Assembly (NCBI GenBank): GCA_013176395.1
Contig: JABMLP010000001.1
Span: forward strand, 806,001-870,000
Length of the DNA: 64,000 nucleotides
DNA from: Venturia oleaginea
Taxonomy: Eukaryota; Ascomycota; Dothideomycetes; Venturiales; Venturiaceae
Reading direction: 5' to 3'
Shown: one piece after another, positions 62,746 through 64,000 of the stretch
Position numbering within the stretch: position 1 is the stretch's first letter
How the letters are laid out: each line of letters begins with the position of its first letter
Position numbers and translations under genes: made by a program
Notes under the pieces: generated by a model
What the model was told of the DNA's origin: nothing
Databases searched by the model: none
The model's input: only the letters and a program-made list of their open reading frames with translations

Positions 62746-64000
62746 CAAACTCACGATTCCCATGTTACTGGACACCCAGGGAGAGATAGCACGCTTGCGA
62801 TTCTATCCAGAAGTTTCTTTTGGCCCCAACAATACAAGACAGTCCGGCAGTTTGTACGTAATTGCGACGTATGTGGGAGAACAGGAATATGGCGTGATAA
62901 GAAGCGAGGTCTTCTGAAACCACTTCCAATCCCGGCCCGCTTCCACAGCGAGCTATCAATCGATTTCATGACTGATTTGCCCGCGGAGGAAAACGGCCCA
63001 AAATACCTCATGGTTATCACAGATCGCCTCCTCAAAAGTGTTACGTTGGAGGCTATGACTACAATGAGCGCCAAAGAGTGCGCGAAAAGGTTCTTACAAT
63101 GCCACTATCGCTACCACGGATTTCCCATGGCATTGACGTCGGACAGAGGCAGCAATTGGACAGGTCGTTTTTGGAGGAAGCTTTGCGAACTTACAAAGAT
63201 TGAGCAGAGACTCTCTACAGCCTTTCATCCACAGACCGATGGCGCGACCGAGCGTATGAACCAGGAAGTTCTACGCTATCTCCGCGCCTTCATCGCATAC
63301 TCCCAACTAGACTGGCCAACGCTACTACCTACGGCTATGTTAGCACTGAACAATCGTGACTCTTCAGTCACAGGGATGAGTCCATTCTATCTAACCCACG
63401 GCTACCATGCGGAACCAATCCAGAAAGTACAACGAATCTCACCCAGTAACTCACCAACAGCCGATGCCGAGACCTTTGTGCAACGAATAGAAGAGGCACA
63501 AGAATATGCACAGGCAGCGATGGCCTGGTCCCAGCAGAAGATGGAGAACGACGCCAACAGGTCACGTCAAGCTGCCGAAACGTTAAAAAAGGGCGACAAA
63601 GTCTGGTTGAACCTTAGGAATATCAATACTCCGCAGCTATCAAAGAAACTTTCGTGGACGCAAGCCAAATACACTGTCGAGAACCAGATCTCCCCGATGG
63701 TATACGAGCTGGCTGACCTGCCAAGTGGTATCCATAACCGTTTCCACGTTGACCTACTCCGCCGAGCCGCAACCGACACACTGCCCTCACAAGAATCCGA
63801 TGATACCCAGCCGCCACCATTAGTGCCTCAAACCGAAGAAACAGAGGCTGAGTTTGAAGTAGAACGTATACTTCGCGCAGAGAAGAAACGGGTTGGGCGA
63901 GGCTGGGTTCGTCAGTTATTAATCAAATGGAAAGGCTATGCAGATCCCGATTGGCAGCCACGTTCATTATTCACAGAAGTCGAGGACTTAGACCGCTTCG
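62746..64000 (+). CDS. integrase and chromodomain of the gypsy element, 3' partial
   Basis: Continues in the pol frame after one TAA. The zinc-binding His/Cys region is THDSHVTGHPGRDST and CDVCGRTGIW. The catalytic core holds IDFMTDLP, LTSDRGSNW and TDGATERMNQEVLRYL, giving the D-D-E triad. The C-terminal SH3-like part has KKGDKVWLNL. A chromodomain (FEVERILRAEKKRVGRG, LIKWKGYADPDWQPRSLF) targets integration to modified histones in related elements. The frame is open to the window edge. The stop separating it from pol looks like a single mutated Gln codon. Confidence 0.85.

Larger units (their letters stand above)
58923..64000 (+). mobile_element. Ty3/gypsy chromodomain LTR retrotransposon, 3' end outside the window
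   Basis: Gag, then protease-RT-RNase H, then integrase and a chromodomain follow in the typical gypsy/chromovirus order. The element continues past the window end. The gag and pol frames differ and are separated by about 8 bp. Confidence 0.92.

Overview
The window looks like a filamentous ascomycete (Pezizomycotina) nuclear contig. The evidence is short 45-65 nt introns with gtaagt-type donors and ctaac/ctaat branch points, typical ascomycete genes (ATG17, a TGL1-like steryl-ester lipase, a SAT4-type rhodopsin-domain membrane protein, a DUF4360 secreted protein, a P450) and abundant fungal transposons (Fot/pogo DNA elements, a chromodomain gypsy element, solo LTRs, a tyrosine-recombinase retroelement). 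I recognised no tRNA, rRNA or CRISPR array. Class and genus cannot be fixed from the sequence alone.

Layout. 1-9 kb: ordinary genes in alternating orientation. These are a TGL1-like lipase (5' end off window), an SDR oxidoreductase divergent from a SAT4 membrane protein, a PrsW-like membrane protein, and an RNA 3'-phosphate cyclase (RtcA-like) broken by a stop and frameshifts. 9.6-26.5 kb: a tandem cluster of five same-strand, Pro/Ser-rich, disordered paralogues sharing short P-[IS]-[DN]-type motifs and, in two members, a common C-terminal tail. I recognise no known family here. The first member carries one in-frame stop. A 5.7 kb YR retroelement with textbook split direct repeats (A1-body-B1-A2-B2) sits inside the cluster, 100 bp upstream of the third member, and it contains seven ~200 bp tandem copies of an internally deleted piece of its own RNase H region. 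26.9-28.5 kb: intact ATG17.

30.9-34.7 kb: a nested transposon graveyard. A ~470 bp inverted-repeat element holds two solo LTRs, each with a perfect 5 bp target duplication. Next to it lie a truncated pogo relic and a complete-ended 1.86 kb Fot/pogo element. 34.9-38 kb: an unknown gene and a zinc-finger + GFA fusion. 41.1-41.8 kb: a DUF4360 secreted protein. 42.6-44.4 kb: a second copy of the Fot/pogo element. 44.7-45.9 kb: a decayed NCS1 permease. 46.5-48.3 kb: an LRR-like protein. 49.4-51.2 kb: a third, different pogo-like transposase relic. 52.7-54.5 kb: an intact five-exon P450. 54.9-58 kb: two degraded F-box-like genes. 59-64 kb: a chromodomain Ty3/gypsy element running off the window.

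Region by region, host genes are mostly intact while accessory copies carry stops. Several of these stops fit a single C-to-T change in a CpA context, the direction expected of repeat-induced point mutation (RIP), although this is inferred from single sites. The intact host genes do not form one pathway. The tandem paralogue cluster with its inserted YR element is the most unusual part.
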